Source: Mesotaenium endlicherianum (taxonomy: Eukaryota > Streptophyta > Zygnematophyceae > Zygnematales > Mesotaeniaceae). From it: a stretch of 33,801 nt of DNA. A program made the translations under genes and the position numbers. Every line of letters begins with the position of its first letter. The stretch's first letter is position 1. The notes under the pieces were generated by a model. It was not told where the DNA came from. It was given only the letters and a program-made list of their open reading frames with translations, and searched no databases. Positions 10,725 to 20,776 of the stretch are shown piece by piece. The stretch lies in the NCBI GenBank assembly GCA_009602735.1, contig WELA01013495.1:254345-288145 (forward strand), read 5' to 3'.

Positions 10725-11951
10725 AGAGGAGTAGTAGTGCTGGAATTGTTCGCCGAACTTGGTTCTGGAACCATCTCACTGATTCAGTGAGGCATCCGGG
10801 TATCCAAAGTGCTGTATGTGGACAATGATGCGGGTGCTTTCACAGCATTTAAGGAGGTCATGAGTCAGATGCGGCAAGTGTACCATTTCAAGGCGATGGT
10901 TCCTACTGATTCTAGGATAGTGCGTCTAGCTGGAGGGGACATTCTCGATGTGAAGTCTGAGGACCTGTATGGTTACAGGAATGACTGGATCTTTGCGAGA
11001 TTCCCTTGTCAACCTTTCTCACAAGCTGGGAACAGGAGGGGATTCAATGACCCGCGAGCACGACACTGGGGATGGATGGTGAAAATCATCAGCATGTTGC
11101 GGGAACGCCAGCATCTCTACCCACCAGTGTTTGTGATTGAGAATGTACATCCAGGAATGGATTATAACCAGATGAAGTCAGGAGATCCATGGCTGATTTT
11201 CGACTCCACCTTGGGTCATCATGTATTGATTAACGACGCCAGGCACGGAGGACTCTCGCACCGGGCCAGACTATTCTGGACCAACGGCATGTCCATTGAA
11301 ATCCTGAGGGAGATGGAGGAGATTACGCGGCGCACACCAACAGTTGTATCTGTGGGAGAAGCACTGATGGTGGAAACCAAGCCAGTGATCAGGAGGGATT
11401 CCTACCCACAGTACGTCATCAACGAGCCAAGCCGGCCAAGGGTGGTACTGCCCACCTTCATGGCATACCCAGAATCACGCGCATTCATGAATGGAGGACC
11501 AAGAATGGTCAAGAATGCGCACGACGGGGAAGCACAGTGGAGAGAGCCGACAGCTGAAGAGAAGGGAAGGTGCCTGGGGGTACCCAACTCCATTGCACGA
11601 GAAATTGTTGCGATGGTGGGACAGGACGACGCTGGGAAGATATTCGGCAATATGATTGGGCATCACTTCATGACATGGTTGGTGGAGACGATTATGACTT
11701 GGCAGCAGATGACGTTCTCTGACAAGCCTATGCCCAGGCCGAGACCAATAACAATTGGAGTCCATGTGGTGCCAACCTCTGATCAGAGAGCTATCAAAGA
11801 AGCGCATCGGCGACAAGAAGAACATAGTGTTGAAAGGGACGCAGCTGAGGCTGACCAAGATGAAACACTCAGAGAAACCAAAGTGGTGGAGCTGACCAGG
11901 TGTCAAGACCTATTGGCGCGAATTGACAGTCGGATGGCGGCTCTACACGAC
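10725..11951 (+). pseudogene. C5-cytosine DNA methyltransferase domain within the retroelement polyprotein (first part; interrupted by nested element)
   Basis: The motifs of DNA (cytosine-5) methyltransferases occur in order: motif I VLELFAELGSGT (10737-10772), motif II-like LYVDND, motif IV FPCQPFSQAGNRRG with the catalytic PC pair (11002 onward) and a following GFNDPR, motif VI FVIENV (about 11130), motif VIII HRARLFWTN (about 11260-11286), a variable stretch of about 100 residues in the position of the target-recognition domain, and motif X GNMIGHH (about 11645). The PCQPFS-x-AG form resembles bacterial and Dcm-like enzymes more than plant MET1, CMT or DRM. Damage: TGA at 10788-10790 within motif I/II, and Glu (10755-10757) where motif I normally has its first Gly. 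The frame is contiguous with the protease upstream and resumes at 20777 after the nested chromovirus. Inferred role: methylation of host or element DNA. Confidence 0.85.
11947..11951. repeat. Target-site duplication ACGAC, left copy (nested chromovirus)
   Basis: ACGAC here and at 20772-20776 flanks the nested chromovirus. Removing the element with one copy joins codon GAC to CCT in frame, so the insertion fell into an open coding frame. Confidence 0.95.
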
Positions 11952-12670
11952 TGAAATGAATCAACTTACCAAATAGGCGATTAACAATTAATAAAGATCT
12001 TTATATCAGCAAGTAATCTTTATGGTATTTCCGTTAACTCGTTAAACGGCAAAGGACAATACACTAGCAGGGAATACTACTCGTCAGTCAAATGAGAGTA
12101 AACTAGCATCAATAATGCAAATCAGTAAACTCATACATAAGCAAGGTTAGAAGACAGTGCGTATCAATGGCTTCTCGCCTTGGATTCAGATCTCTCTCAG
12201 TAAGCTGTACAAGAGAGTTGGCCTCGTTTCCGAATGCCGAACTCGAGAGCAATGCCTAGCATATGTACATGGAATGAGTTTACTGTTCAACGGTCAGTGC
12301 GATGGCACCGCCTACCCGGGAGTTAACCACGTTGGTAGGACCTCGGTTAACCAAATCCACCGCCATCTCCCATCATCCCGAATAGCCATCCATCATGGGG
12401 ATGTCATCTGGCCATTCATCTAGCAGGTGGTACTTAGATGCATATCAAGGCAGTTCGCTGCTACCGAGCACGGAAGTCAGCTGGCTGTCAAAGAATGTGT
12501 CAGCAAGCTGACTTAAGTTGACTTCAGCCTGCTGCTTTCGGCTGAGTCATTAAACTGATAATTATGTAAAGTCCAGCAGACTGACTATTAACTAAAGTTC
12601 AGCAGGCTGAACTTAATTAACTATTATATTTAAATGAATATTATATCCACTAATATACTGATTCATTACA
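11952..12670 (-). repeat. 3' LTR of the nested chromovirus
   Basis: This 719 bp LTR (TGTAATGAATC at its minus-strand 5' end, GATTCATTTCA at its 3' end) matches 20026-20771. A TATAAA on the minus strand at 12000-12005, 48 bases from the LTR 3' end, is a possible promoter element in both copies. It carries one fewer copy of a 27 bp internal repeat than the 5' LTR. A short 88-codon plus-strand frame within both LTRs is not a gene. Confidence 0.95.
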
Positions 12671-12683
12671 ATCCCTCCAACTT
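12671..12683 (-). other. Polypurine tract of the nested chromovirus
   Basis: On the minus strand AAGTTGGAGGGAT directly abuts the 3' LTR, the place where plus-strand DNA synthesis is primed. An 8 bp perfect hairpin (TGTTGTCG, loop of 3, CGACAACA; 12688-12706) lies just upstream. Confidence 0.85.
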
Positions 12684-12783
12684 AACTTGTTGTCGCCTCG
12701 ACAACATTAAACTGCAGAAATTTTAAATAAGGGAACTGAACCTGACCAGCCTCCCTTACTGACTGCCTCTTCAGCGTGTCACC

Positions 12784-14460
12784 TTAAGGGGTTGTTCCTG
12801 GGGCTTCAGGATCAGGAGACGGAGATCTGGACCTAGATCTGGACAGCCCTCTAGGTCTGTCAGCTGGCCTTCTAAAGAACCCTGTTTGCTCTAAAGTTGG
12901 CCCTCGAGGAGAACGGAGGATGGTGGCCTGCTCTTCAACCACTTGGGTGTTGATTCCCACATAGACAGGCATTCCAGTAGGATGCTGAAATACATTGGCT
13001 AGAGGTACATGCCCCTGAGCGGAGGGGGAGGCTGGCATACCTCTGGCCCACCCGCGTGTCCCTCTTCTGGCACCCCTGTCCTCTGGGGATTTCTGTCTGT
13101 GTCTGCTGCCCAGTACAGTCAGATCAGCTTCTTCCCCTGCTTGGGCAGGTGGGCTGGGGGAGCGAGCGCGGGGTCCAGTTGTCGCCATAACGGGGATCAC
13201 ATTCCACACACCTGATCGTGGTTCTTTAGGAAGTGCCACTGCCTGTCCCTGGGTATCCTGAGTACCTGCTGCTGATGCTTCTCCTCTGCCTTGTTCTTCT
13301 TCCTCATCCTCCTCATCCTCCTCCTCGGAGAGAGTAGGGGTCTCGTCCACTAAGTCGTCCTGCTCCCTAGTAGACATGGAGTAGTCTACCGACCTCCCTT
13401 TCTTAGGGCGCGCTGGAGGTTGCTTGGCCTTCAGCCTACTGATATCTATCCGGCCTGCATTCTTTGCCCATTTGACAAAGGCATGCTTTCCCTTAGAGAA
13501 GTACTCTCTTCCCCTCCTCCTATGTTCCTTGGTCTCTGCATTCATATTGCTCAGGCATCCATTCAGCCTGGGGTCCCAAGGGGCAATGTGAGGTGGTAGG
13601 ATGAGATAGCCGTCTAGGCCATAGTGGAAGTCATCCGGTTGGGCTCGGTCACACTCCTGCTTCTTATTTGTGACGGTCATCCACCTCCAGTCTGTTGGCT
13701 GCTGGTAGTACTGGGGTCCGTGCTCAGCCTTCCTCAGTTTACACGGGAACCAGTGGGGAGAGAACATCTGCTGTCCTGCTTCCCTGGCCAAGTACTCCCA
13801 GCTCCTTCTCTCAACTTCATTGTAAGCTGGCAGGAGTGTGAGGTAGAATACCGTATCCTTAAAGCTATCGGGCCGCATGCTCACCATCCGGATGAGTCTC
13901 TGATCTCCCACTATTCCCGGTATGGGGACCGGCTTGTCCTCTGAATCATCTGCGAGATACCGGGCCTGCTCTGCTGTATAGCCCACCATCTTAGCATAAT
14001 CTTCGTAAAGGACCACGCCGGTGTGTGTCTCGATGTACCTGTCCAGTGCTGTAGCTCCTTCCTTCTGTAGCAGTGTTGTCTGTTCCAGCCTGTTGATCTC
14101 CTGGGCTGCCAGCAATGCTTCCTTCAGGTTATCGAAGTTTTGGCCACCCACCACAGTATACCTGTAAGTGGCCAAGCTCTTCTGTCTGTCCGCTTCAATC
14201 TTTTTTCTTTTCTCCTCTTCTGCCGCTGCCGCTTCTTCTTGCTGTTTCTTCTGTCTCTCCTCCTCAGCCTTCCTGAGGTTTTCCGCTTCCTGATCCTTCT
14301 TCCTCTGTGCCTCTTCTGCCGCCTCTTGTTGCTTGCGGACCCTTTCTTGTTCTCTCCTGGTGAGGGACGTCGCCGCCAGCTCCTTCTGGTATTGCTCCAT
14401 TGTCCTCCTGGCTTCTTCTGCCTTGCGCTTTCTGTCCTCCTTTTGTGTGGTGGGCGCCAT
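12784..14460 (-). CDS. Accessory ORF3 downstream of pol (env position), unknown function, about 558 aa
   Basis: An intact sense-strand frame ends 113 bp before the 3' LTR. I choose ATG 14458-14460 (MAPTTQKEDRK) because it directly follows an acceptor-like TTACATGTGCAG; the frame is open eight codons further to 14484. The first 100 residues are a charged Lys/Arg/Glu/Gln helix, almost certainly a coiled coil. The middle 250 residues look folded (aromatic-rich; YRYTVVGGQNF, GYLILPPHIAPWDP). Then come a basic patch, an acidic run of Glu/Asp, and a Pro/Ser/Arg tail ending in an SRSRSRSPSPDPE-like segment. No signal peptide or membrane helix is visible, so it is not a classical envelope. The charge pattern hints at a nucleic-acid- or chromatin-binding protein; that is inference. 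I recognise no family. Confidence 0.75.
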   Translation of the reverse strand: MAPTTQKEDRKRKAEEARRTMEQYQKELAATSLTRREQERVRKQQEAAEEAQRKKDQEAENLRKAEEERQKKQQEEAAAAEEEKRKKIEADRQKSLATYRYTVVGGQNFDNLKEALLAAQEINRLEQTTLLQKEGATALDRYIETHTGVVLYEDYAKMVGYTAEQARYLADDSEDKPVPIPGIVGDQRLIRMVSMRPDSFKDTVFYLTLLPAYNEVERRSWEYLAREAGQQMFSPHWFPCKLRKAEHGPQYYQQPTDWRWMTVTNKKQECDRAQPDDFHYGLDGYLILPPHIAPWDPRLNGCLSNMNAETKEHRRRGREYFSKGKHAFVKWAKNAGRIDISRLKAKQPPARPKKGRSVDYSMSTREQDDLVDETPTLSEEEDEEDEEEEQGRGEASAAGTQDTQGQAVALPKEPRSGVWNVIPVMATTGPRARSPSPPAQAGEEADLTVLGSRHRQKSPEDRGARRGTRGWARGMPASPSAQGHVPLANVFQHPTGMPVYVGINTQVVEEQATILRSPRGPTLEQTGFFRRPADRPRGLSRSRSRSPSPDPEAPGTTP

Positions 14461-14664
14461 CCTGCACATGTAACCAGGGCACAAGTTAGTAGGATATGGA
14501 CCTTTGTCATAGGGATTGCAGGAAGTATGTTAGTATTTAGTATAGTGGCTTCGCTGCTGTTTACCTTACAGGATGATTGCTAAAAGTTGACGTAGTTGCG
14601 ATGCGCTACACATAAACGTATGAGTGTGTTTTTATCGCTCTCGCTCACTAACTGTCATATATTT

Positions 14665-14677
14665 TCCCCTCCAACTT
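14665..14677 (-). other. Second polypurine-tract-like motif between pol and ORF3
   Basis: On the minus strand AAGTTGGAGGGGA repeats the LTR-adjacent tract almost base for base, again preceded by a small hairpin (GACAGG, loop of 4, CCTGTC; 14685-14700). It could act as a second plus-strand primer, or mark the place where the ORF3 segment was added after an older 3' end. Confidence 0.6.
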
Positions 14678-14727
14678 AAATGGAGACAGGACCGCCTGTC
14701 ACCTTCCCGTGTCAACTGAAATGACAG

Positions 14728-17700
14728 TTATGGAGGGACTCCAGCGGCCCGAAGGTGGAACCGTGTCAACGCCCCTTTGGCATTGGTCAAGTGGTCCTTA
14801 AACTCCCAAGTGTCCCCAGAGGCATCGTAACCCTTCCATCGAATGAGGTATTTCATGACATATTTAGACGATCGACGGACCGAGCGAGCGTCTAAAATCT
14901 CATCGACCTCATATTCCTCAGGGTCGCCGTCCCGGACAGCGGGGACCGGTCCCGGTTGGACAGGGAACCGACCTGTGAACAGTGTATCACCTTTGATGTA
15001 CGGTTCCAGGAAGGAGACATTAAAGACCGGGTGCCCCTTGTATTCAGCTGACATGTTCAGTTTGTAAGCATTCTGACCGACACGACGGACCACCGAATAT
15101 GGACCGACCCAGACAGGGCCAAGCTTTTTCTTGACCACACCAGGGAGGTACAGGTGCTGAGAATGCAGTTTGACTAAATCCCCCTTGGAAAATGTCAGTT
15201 CCCGACGGTGTTGATTAGCGTATTTTTGTTGGTTTTCTTGGGCCGTGTGCAAGTTTCGTTGGACTTCTGACAGGGTGTCAGCAAACTCCTGAGTTAACTG
15301 GAGGGAGACCGGGTTGTCAATCCCTTCAGGGTGAGTTAAAGATTCCCCTAGCACATCTAGAGGAGACTTAGGGACTCTACCCAGGCTGAGTTCAAAAGGA
15401 GTTTTGCCCGTTGACGCGTGCACCGCACTGTTGACCGCAAACTGAATTTGAGGCAACAGGTCATCCCAATTATCTTGTTTTTGGTTAATATATGCTCTCA
15501 GCACCTCCTGCAGAACTCGGTTAGTTCTTTCAGTCTGCCCATCAGTCTGAGGGTGGTTTGCTGTGCTGAGCAGCTGTTTGACTCCCATTAACCCCATTAA
15601 AGCTCTCCAGAACTTAGAGGTGAATTTTGAGTCTCTGTCTGAGATGATATTAGAAGGGAGCCCATGTTGGCATACTACATGGTTGTAAAACTGTCTCGCT
15701 GTTTCGAGTGCAGTCACTTTGACAGTTGTGGGGATAAAAATGACCATTTTTGTCAGTTTATCCACGACTACCAGTATTGAATCATGCCCGTTGGCAGTTC
15801 TTGGTAGTGAGACCACCCAGTCCATGGATATAGTTTCCCAGCGTCCCGCTGGGATGGGTAGCGGTTGCAAGAGACCTCCGGGTGGTGTGTGCCGAGACTT
15901 ATTTCTCTGACACTGGTCACAGGACTTGACATATTTCAAGACCTCCCGGGGTAACCCCTCCCAATGATAATGTTTTGCCAGTTTGCCAACAGTTTTGGCC
16001 TGCCCCAAATGTCCACCCAGGAGACTGTCATGAGCTTGACTCAGTAAGAGAGACCTTATTTCCAAGTTATTAGGAATGACCAGCTTCAGCCTGCCTGAAG
16101 TGGTTTCAGTCACCCAGACCCCTCCCTTGAGCTTATACCCGAGTGCAGTAGCACGACACACACCAGTAGTGGGGCTGGGCTCAAATGTTGGGTCAGAAAG
16201 GTAGGCTTTCCTAAGTTGTTCAAGGAAGGACTTTTTCACCTTTAGTGAAGTGAGTGCACACAGGACTTTATCTACAGCATGCTGACTAAAGTTCCTTTCT
16301 TGCAAGTCAGGTCTTCTAGAGAGTGCATCAGCAGGATTCAACTTCCCTGGTTTGTAGTCGATCTGGACTTGGAACTGCTCCAGCATCTGGCTCCAGCGGT
16401 TCTCCCTCCTCGACAGCTTGGACTTCTTCTGAAAGTGGGTCAGAGCTAGATGATCTGTAATCACCTTAAAAGCTTTACCATGTAAGTATGCTCTCCACTG
16501 TTTGAGTACATGAATGATAGCTAGCAGCTCTTTATCATGCACTGAGTAATTAATCTCCGCTGGATTAAATTTCATAGACTCATACAACACAGGATGCCAC
16601 TCCTGCCGTACCTTACCATCCTTTGTGGTTTTGTCAGCAGGCTGCAACAAAATAGCACCCATGGCAAAATCAGAGGCATCAGTAACCACCTGCACCGGTT
16701 TGCTGGGGTCATACACGGCTAGCACTGGGGCAGAACAAAGGGCATCTTTAAGGGTCTGGAAGGCAGCCTGCTGCTCTTCCCCCCACACATACCCGATGTC
16801 TTTCTTAGTAAGGTCAGTCAGTTTACTGGCCTTTGTGGAATAATTCTCAATAAATCTCCTATAGTAGTTAGCCAACCCGAGGAAGGATCTAACTTCAGAG
16901 ACAGACTGTGGTACTGGCCAGTCCCTTATGGTCTGGACTTTCTTAGGATCCACACTGATGCCCTCTTTACTGACAACGTGGCCTAAGAATTCAATACTTT
17001 CCTTAAAGAAATCACACTTGCTCATTTTAGCATACAAGTGATTTTTCCGCAGAGTGTCCAGCACTTTCTTTAAGTGTTCAGTGTGCTGAGCTTCATCTTT
17101 AGAGAAAATTAAAATATCATCCAGGAAAACTTGCACAAACTTATCCAAATAAGGTCTGAAAATGTCATTCATAGCACCCATAAAGGTAGCAGGAGCATTA
17201 GTCAGTCCAAATGGCATCACGTTGAACTCATAGTGTCCATAACGTGTGCGGAAAGCAGTCTTGTGTTCATCCCCCTCAGCAATTCTGATTTGATGATAAC
17301 CACTCTTGAGATCTATCTTACTGAACACCTTAGCGCCAGACAGGGTATCAAGCAAGTCCTCGATTCTGGGTAAAGCATACTTGTTCTTTACTGTAATTCT
17401 GTTCAGGGCTCTGTAATCCACACACATCCGCATACTGCCATCCTTTTTCTTAACAAATAGGATAGGTGCGCCGTACGGTGATTTACTGGGAGAAATGTAA
17501 CCATTTTCCTCCAGCTCTGCAATCTGTGTTTTCAACTCCTCGCTCTCCAAATAAGACAAGCCATAAGTGCGTTGCCAGGGTGGCTGGCTACCAGGTAATA
17601 GATCAATCCTATGATCTACTTCCCTTTTAGGGGGTAGTCCTGGAGGCATGTTAAACACATCAGTGTACTGAGCAACAATTTTTGCAGCAGTAGGGTGCTC

Positions 17701-18537
17701 CGGAGGGCTTACCTTTTTCTCAACCACTTCTTCAGGTTGAGGAGGTACCTCTCTTAGCAGCAGACAGAACATTCTGTCTTCCTTCTGGTTCCAGCTTTTG
17801 ACGAACTCCATTGCATTCAGCAACTTGCATCCTTCTGGAAGCCTCTTCTTTTCCTTCATTTGCCATCCACACAGGACAAGAGGAAGAGCACTGGTGGGTG
17901 CCAAGTCAGTCTGCCCATCACTGGCTCCTCTCACTTTAACTGTACCTCTGCTCCAACACACTTCAGCTTGATGTCTATTAAGCCAGGACCTGCCTAGCAC
18001 GAGATCATAAAAGCCAGTGTTGAGTACCTCAAATGTAAGCGTTTCAGTTAGAACTGCAATGCCAGAACCTAACTGGACCTCAATAGGCTTGGTTATAACT
18101 CCTCCCGGGATACTTGAGGCATCTCCAAGGAATATTTTTCTATTCCCTTGGGTGACAGTAGGCAGCCTTAGCCGCTTAACTAAGTCCTTGTGAATAAAAG
18201 TATGTGACGCCCCTCCGTCAACAAATGCCCTCACCTTCCTACCTGCAATCATGCAATGCAGTAGGATAGGGGGGACTGTCTTTTCCTGACTTTCGCATTG
18301 TTCTCCTGACGTAGCAAAGAAATGTTGGACATCAGGTGGAACAAGAGCATCCAGAGTGTGCACTCTCTGGACGTCTATATTACTGATGGTCTCCTTTATC
18401 TGTTTGTCAGGCATGCATAGTGAATCCAGTTCAGCAGGACCCATAATACCTGCTACGAGGGCAGCTAGTGACGACTCACTATCTCTAGCATCCTCACAGT
18501 CAGTAGACTGGATTACTGACTGTTGCTGTCTTTTAAA
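14728..18537 (-). CDS. pol: Pol polyprotein: protease, RT, RNase H, integrase, chromodomain
   Basis: Numbering from the first ATG at 18442-18444 gives 1,238 residues, but the frame is open upstream to the slippery site at 18531-18537, so the product is probably made by frameshifting from Gag. Protease: [10 protein letters not shown] (76-78, DGG where DSG/DTG is commoner). RT about 270-490: [20 protein letters not shown] at 440-443. RNase H about 580-710: [20 protein letters not shown] at 663-665. Integrase zinc region: H805, H812, C842, C845; catalytic D875, D936, E972 with 35 residues between the last two. GPY/F module: [12 protein letters not shown] (about 1108-1120). Chromodomain 1178-1230: [27 protein letters not shown], which binds methylated histone tails and steers integration to heterochromatin in chromoviruses. 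No inactivating change is seen. Confidence 0.96.
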   Translation of the reverse strand, partial: FKRQQQSVIQSTDCEDARDSESSLAALVAGIMGPAELDSLCMPDKQIKETISNIDVQRVHTLDALVPPDVQHFFATSGEQCESQEKTVPPILLHCMIAGRKVRAFVDGGASHTFIHKDLVKRLRLPTVTQGNRKIFLGDASSIPGGVITKPIEVQLGSGIAVLTETLTFEVLNTGFYDLVLGRSWLNRHQAEVCWSRGTVKVRGASDGQTDLAPTSALPLVLCGWQMKEKKRLPEGCKLLNAMEFVKSWNQKEDRMFCLLLREVPPQPEEVVEKKVSPPEHPTAAKIVAQYTDVFNMPPGLPPKREVDHRIDLLPGSQPPWQRTYGLSYLESEELKTQIAELEENGYISPSKSPYGAPILFVKKKDGSMRMCVDYRALNRITVKNKYALPRIEDLLDTLSGAKVFSKIDLKSGYHQIRIAEGDEHKTAFRTRYGHYEFNVMPFGLTNAPATFMGAMNDIFRPYLDKFVQVFLDDILIFSKDEAQHTEHLKKVLDTLRKNHLYAKMSKCDFFKESIEFLGHVVSKEGISVDPKKVQTIRDWPVPQSVSEVRSFLGLANYYRRFIENYSTKASKLTDLTKKDIGYVWGEEQQAAFQTLKDALCSAPVLAVYDPSKPVQVVTDASDFAMGAILLQPADKTTKDGKVRQEWHPVLYESMKFNPAEINYSVHDKELLAIIHVLKQWRAYLHGKAFKVITDHLALTHFQKKSKLSRRENRWSQMLEQFQVQIDYKPGKLNPADALSRRPDLQERNFSQHAVDKVLCALTSLKVKKSFLEQLRKAYLSDPTFEPSPTTGVCRATALGYKLKGGVWVTETTSGRLKLVIPNNLEIRSLLLSQAHDSLLGGHLGQAKTVGKLAKHYHWEGLPREVLKYVKSCDQCQRNKSRHTPPGGLLQPLPIPAGRWETISMDWVVSLPRTANGHDSILVVVDKLTKMVIFIPTTVKVTALETARQFYNHVVCQHGLPSNIISDRDSKFTSKFWRALMGLMGVKQLLSTANHPQTDGQTERTNRVLQEVLRAYINQKQDNWDDLLPQIQFAVNSAVHASTGKTPFELSLGRVPKSPLDVLGESLTHPEGIDNPVSLQLTQEFADTLSEVQRNLHTAQENQQKYANQHRRELTFSKGDLVKLHSQHLYLPGVVKKKLGPVWVGPYSVVRRVGQNAYKLNMSAEYKGHPVFNVSFLEPYIKGDTLFTGRFPVQPGPVPAVRDGDPEEYEVDEILDARSVRRSSKYVMKYLIRWKGYDASGDTWEFKDHLTNAKGALTRFHLRAAGVPP
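18496..18537 (-). promoter_or_regulatory. Programmed -1 ribosomal frameshift signal at the gag-pol junction
   Basis: Read on the minus strand in the Gag frame the slippery heptamer is T TTA AAA (18531-18537). After a 7 nt spacer (18524-18530) comes a perfect 10 bp stem, ACAGTCAGTA and TACTGACTGT (18514-18523 and 18496-18505), with an 8 nt loop. Slipping back one base enters the Pol frame, which is open from here through Pol. The Gag stop codon (18513-18515) lies at the start of the loop. Heptamer form, spacer length and stem all match known -1 signals. Confidence 0.85.
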
Positions 18538-19991
18538 GGCTGGTCTTTTCTCTCGACCTTAGGCAGGTGCTTGACCGGACACTGTTCTCTGTAGTGGCCT
18601 TTCTGCTGACAATGGTAGCAAGTAGATTTTGCTGAGGCTGGTCTCGGCTTAGTCCTACCACCACCCCTTCCATAGCCACCTCGAGAGGGACCACCTCTAC
18701 CTCTAGACTGAATAGCATTGTACTCATACTCATATTCATCACCCTGATTATCCTCAGCCTGGTCTCCTTCAACTGCATTGTAGGAACCGTGGGGCTTTTT
18801 GACAATCTTAGACACCAAAGCGTTACTCTGGCGCTTGTGATTGAACTGCTGCTGATCCCAGGCGTCAGCATCCTGGATCAAGTCAGCCAGTTTCTCATAC
18901 TTTTTCTCAGCAAAATGACCAGAGACCTCGGATTTCAAGCCATACCTGAAGTATGCTATCCTATACCGTTCTGGCAAATCAGGCTGCTTCATCATGTTCT
19001 CTTGGAACTTTTGAGCAAACTCAGCAACTGAAGTGGTCTGCTTCAGTGTCAGGGAGATCATCGCATAGATAGCTTTCTCCTGCTGGTTGATGACATCAAA
19101 CTTCTCATGCAACTTCTCGACAAACTCTACCCACGTAGGGTCACCGAGTTGCCGAGCCTTACGCTCTTCCTTCCAGTAAAGCCACCAGTCTGCGGCACTG
19201 CCTTTCAGTAGCGCACCGGTGTGCCTGACCTTCTCGTAATCTTGCAGTTCTGGGTAGTTCTCCAGCCACTGCTCAACATCCGCGAGAAACTTGATCAGGT
19301 AATATTTTCTGTTTCCCTCAGGATCATAGTCCTGGGGAGGTTTCGGCTTGGGCTTACTAGGCCCTCGGCCACCACCACTAGTGGTGTGAGACCCCAGTTG
19401 GTCTCTGTCCCGGAGTAGGGACATTATGATTCTTTTGTCCTCCTGCTGGGACTGATACATGGTCGCCATTTGCGACTGCATCTGAACGAACAATGCTCCC
19501 AAGTCTACATTTTGGGGTGGTAGATTAGCAAATGCAGCAGCAGCATTGGCATCTACTCGCTGAGTAGTGTCCTCAACAATCCCTCTTGCTCCTGCAGCAG
19601 CAATTCCTGCCGCATTCAGCCGGTCACGTATTTGACCTAGGGGTACATTGAGTTGTACGGCAGGAGGTGGGTTCAGAACATTGGCCCTTGATGCCATAAG
19701 TTCTTCAACAGTGCGCTCGTCAGCTGGCTGTCCTTCCCTCCTTTGTATATCTTCAGCGGCCTTTGCTACTTGTTCAGCTTCTAGTCTGGCTATCTCCTCC
19801 TCAGCTTGCTGAGCTGCGACTGAGGCAATAGCAGCTGCCTCATCTGCAGCCTCCCTAGCTGCAGTATCCGCTACTGCTTCCGAATAGGTACGGTTTCCCG
19901 CTACATGGCTTTCCGCCTGGTTTTCGACATTCTCGTTATCCTGGTTCTCCATGTCTCGGGAGTTGCTAGTTTGAGACCTTGTCCTTACCAT
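18513..19991 (-). CDS. gag: Gag of the nested chromovirus, 492 aa
   Basis: Starts at ATG 19989-19991, 19 bp after the primer-binding site, and ends at TAA 18513-18515. The N-terminal 100 residues are Ala/Glu-rich and likely helical. The central part carries the retrotransposon capsid region ([36 protein letters not shown], then [10 protein letters not shown]), followed by RG-rich sequence ([16 protein letters not shown]) and one CCHC zinc knuckle, [14 protein letters not shown], near the C-terminal end. It forms the particle and binds the RNA. The last codons overlap Pol through the frameshift signal. The start codon overlaps a good splice-donor match (ATG then GTAAGG), noted because a spliced subgenomic RNA could serve ORF3. 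Confidence 0.95.
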   Translation of the reverse strand: MVRTRSQTSNSRDMENQDNENVENQAESHVAGNRTYSEAVADTAAREAADEAAAIASVAAQQAEEEIARLEAEQVAKAAEDIQRREGQPADERTVEELMASRANVLNPPPAVQLNVPLGQIRDRLNAAGIAAAGARGIVEDTTQRVDANAAAAFANLPPQNVDLGALFVQMQSQMATMYQSQQEDKRIIMSLLRDRDQLGSHTTSGGGRGPSKPKPKPPQDYDPEGNRKYYLIKFLADVEQWLENYPELQDYEKVRHTGALLKGSAADWWLYWKEERKARQLGDPTWVEFVEKLHEKFDVINQQEKAIYAMISLTLKQTTSVAEFAQKFQENMMKQPDLPERYRIAYFRYGLKSEVSGHFAEKKYEKLADLIQDADAWDQQQFNHKRQSNALVSKIVKKPHGSYNAVEGDQAEDNQGDEYEYEYNAIQSRGRGGPSRGGYGRGGGRTKPRPASAKSTCYHCQQKGHYREQCPVKHLPKVERKDQPLKDSNSQ

Positions 19992-20010
19992 ACAAAGAAG
20001 ACTGTGATAA

Positions 20011-20024
20011 CTGCTCCGATACCA
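20011..20024 (-). other. Primer-binding site of the nested chromovirus (Met-tRNA-like)
   Basis: On the minus strand TGGTATCGGAGCAG begins one base after the 5' LTR. It matches the usual plant tRNA-Met priming sequence TGGTATCAGAGC except G for A at position 8. Confidence 0.88.
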
Positions 20025-20025
20025 C

Positions 20026-20771
20026 TGAAATGAATCGACTTACCAAATAGGCGATTAACAATTAATAAAGATCTTTATATCAGCAAGTAATCTTTATGGT
20101 AATTTCCGTTAACTGGTTAAACGGCAAAGGACAATACACTAGCAGTGAATAATACTCGTAAGTCAAATGCGAGTAAACTAGCATCAATAATGCAAATCAG
20201 TAAACTCATACATAAGCAAGGTTAGAAGACAGTGCGTATCAATGGCTTCTCGCCTTGGATTCAGATCTCTCTCAGTAAGCTGTACAAGAGAGTTGGCCTC
20301 GTTTCCGAATGCCGAACTCGAGAGCAATGCCTAGCATATGTACATGGAATGAGTTTACTGTTCAACGGTCAGTGCGATGGCACCGCCTACCCGGGAGTTA
20401 ACCACGTTGGTAGGACCTCGGTTAACCAAATCCACCGCCATCTCCCATCATTCCGAATAGCCATCCATCATGGGGATGTCATCTGGCCATTCATCTAGCA
20501 GGTGGTACTTAGATGCATATCAAGGCAGTTCGCTGCTACCGAGCACGGAAGTCAGCTGGCTGTCAAAGAATGTGTCAGCAAGCTGACTTAAGTTGACTTC
20601 AGCCTGCTGCTTTTGGCCGAGTCATTAAACTGATAATTATGTAAAGTCCAGCAGACTGATTATTAACTAAAGTTCAGCAGGCTGACTACTAACTGAAGTT
20701 CAGCAGGCTGAACTAAATTAACTATTATATTTAAATGAATATTATATCTACTAATATACTGATTCATTACA
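20026..20771 (-). repeat. 5' LTR of the nested chromovirus
   Basis: This 746 bp LTR is the partner of 11952-12670. It differs by roughly a dozen to fifteen substitutions by eye and by one extra 27 bp unit in a short tandem repeat (about 20654-20709) based on AACTAAAGTTCAGCAGGCTG. Confidence 0.95.
20650..20710. repeat. 27 bp tandem repeat inside the LTR
   Basis: Two and a half imperfect units with the core AAGTTCAGCAGGCTGA occur here; the other LTR has one unit fewer, which accounts exactly for the 27 bp length difference. Repeats of this kind in U3 often carry transcription-factor sites; that role is not shown here. Confidence 0.8.
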
Positions 20772-20776
20772 ACGAC
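20772..20776. repeat. Target-site duplication ACGAC, right copy (nested chromovirus)
   Basis: Perfect copy of 11947-11951. The outer frame resumes at 20777. Confidence 0.95.

Larger units (their letters stand above)
11952..20771 (-). mobile_element. Nested intact chromovirus (Ty3/gypsy) with an extra 3' ORF, 8,820 bp
   Basis: Two LTRs of 719 and 746 bp begin and end TG...CA, with a 5 bp target duplication, a Met-tRNA-like primer-binding site, a polypurine tract and full-length gag, pol and a third ORF, all on the minus strand. Gag and Pol are linked by a -1 frameshift signal. No stop or frameshift damages gag or pol. The LTRs differ by about 2% by eye plus one 27 bp unit, so the insertion is fairly recent. 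It lies antisense in the methyltransferase region of the outer element. Confidence 0.96.

Noticed and set aside
12157-12423. 88-codon plus-strand frame, repeated at 20232-20498
   Set aside because: It lies inside both LTRs of the nested chromovirus, antisense to its genes; its conservation only reflects LTR identity.
18211-18219. Protease active site DGG in place of DSG or DTG in the nested chromovirus
   Set aside because: From memory DGG also occurs in plant chromovirus proteases and the rest of the domain is intact, so I do not treat it as inactivation.
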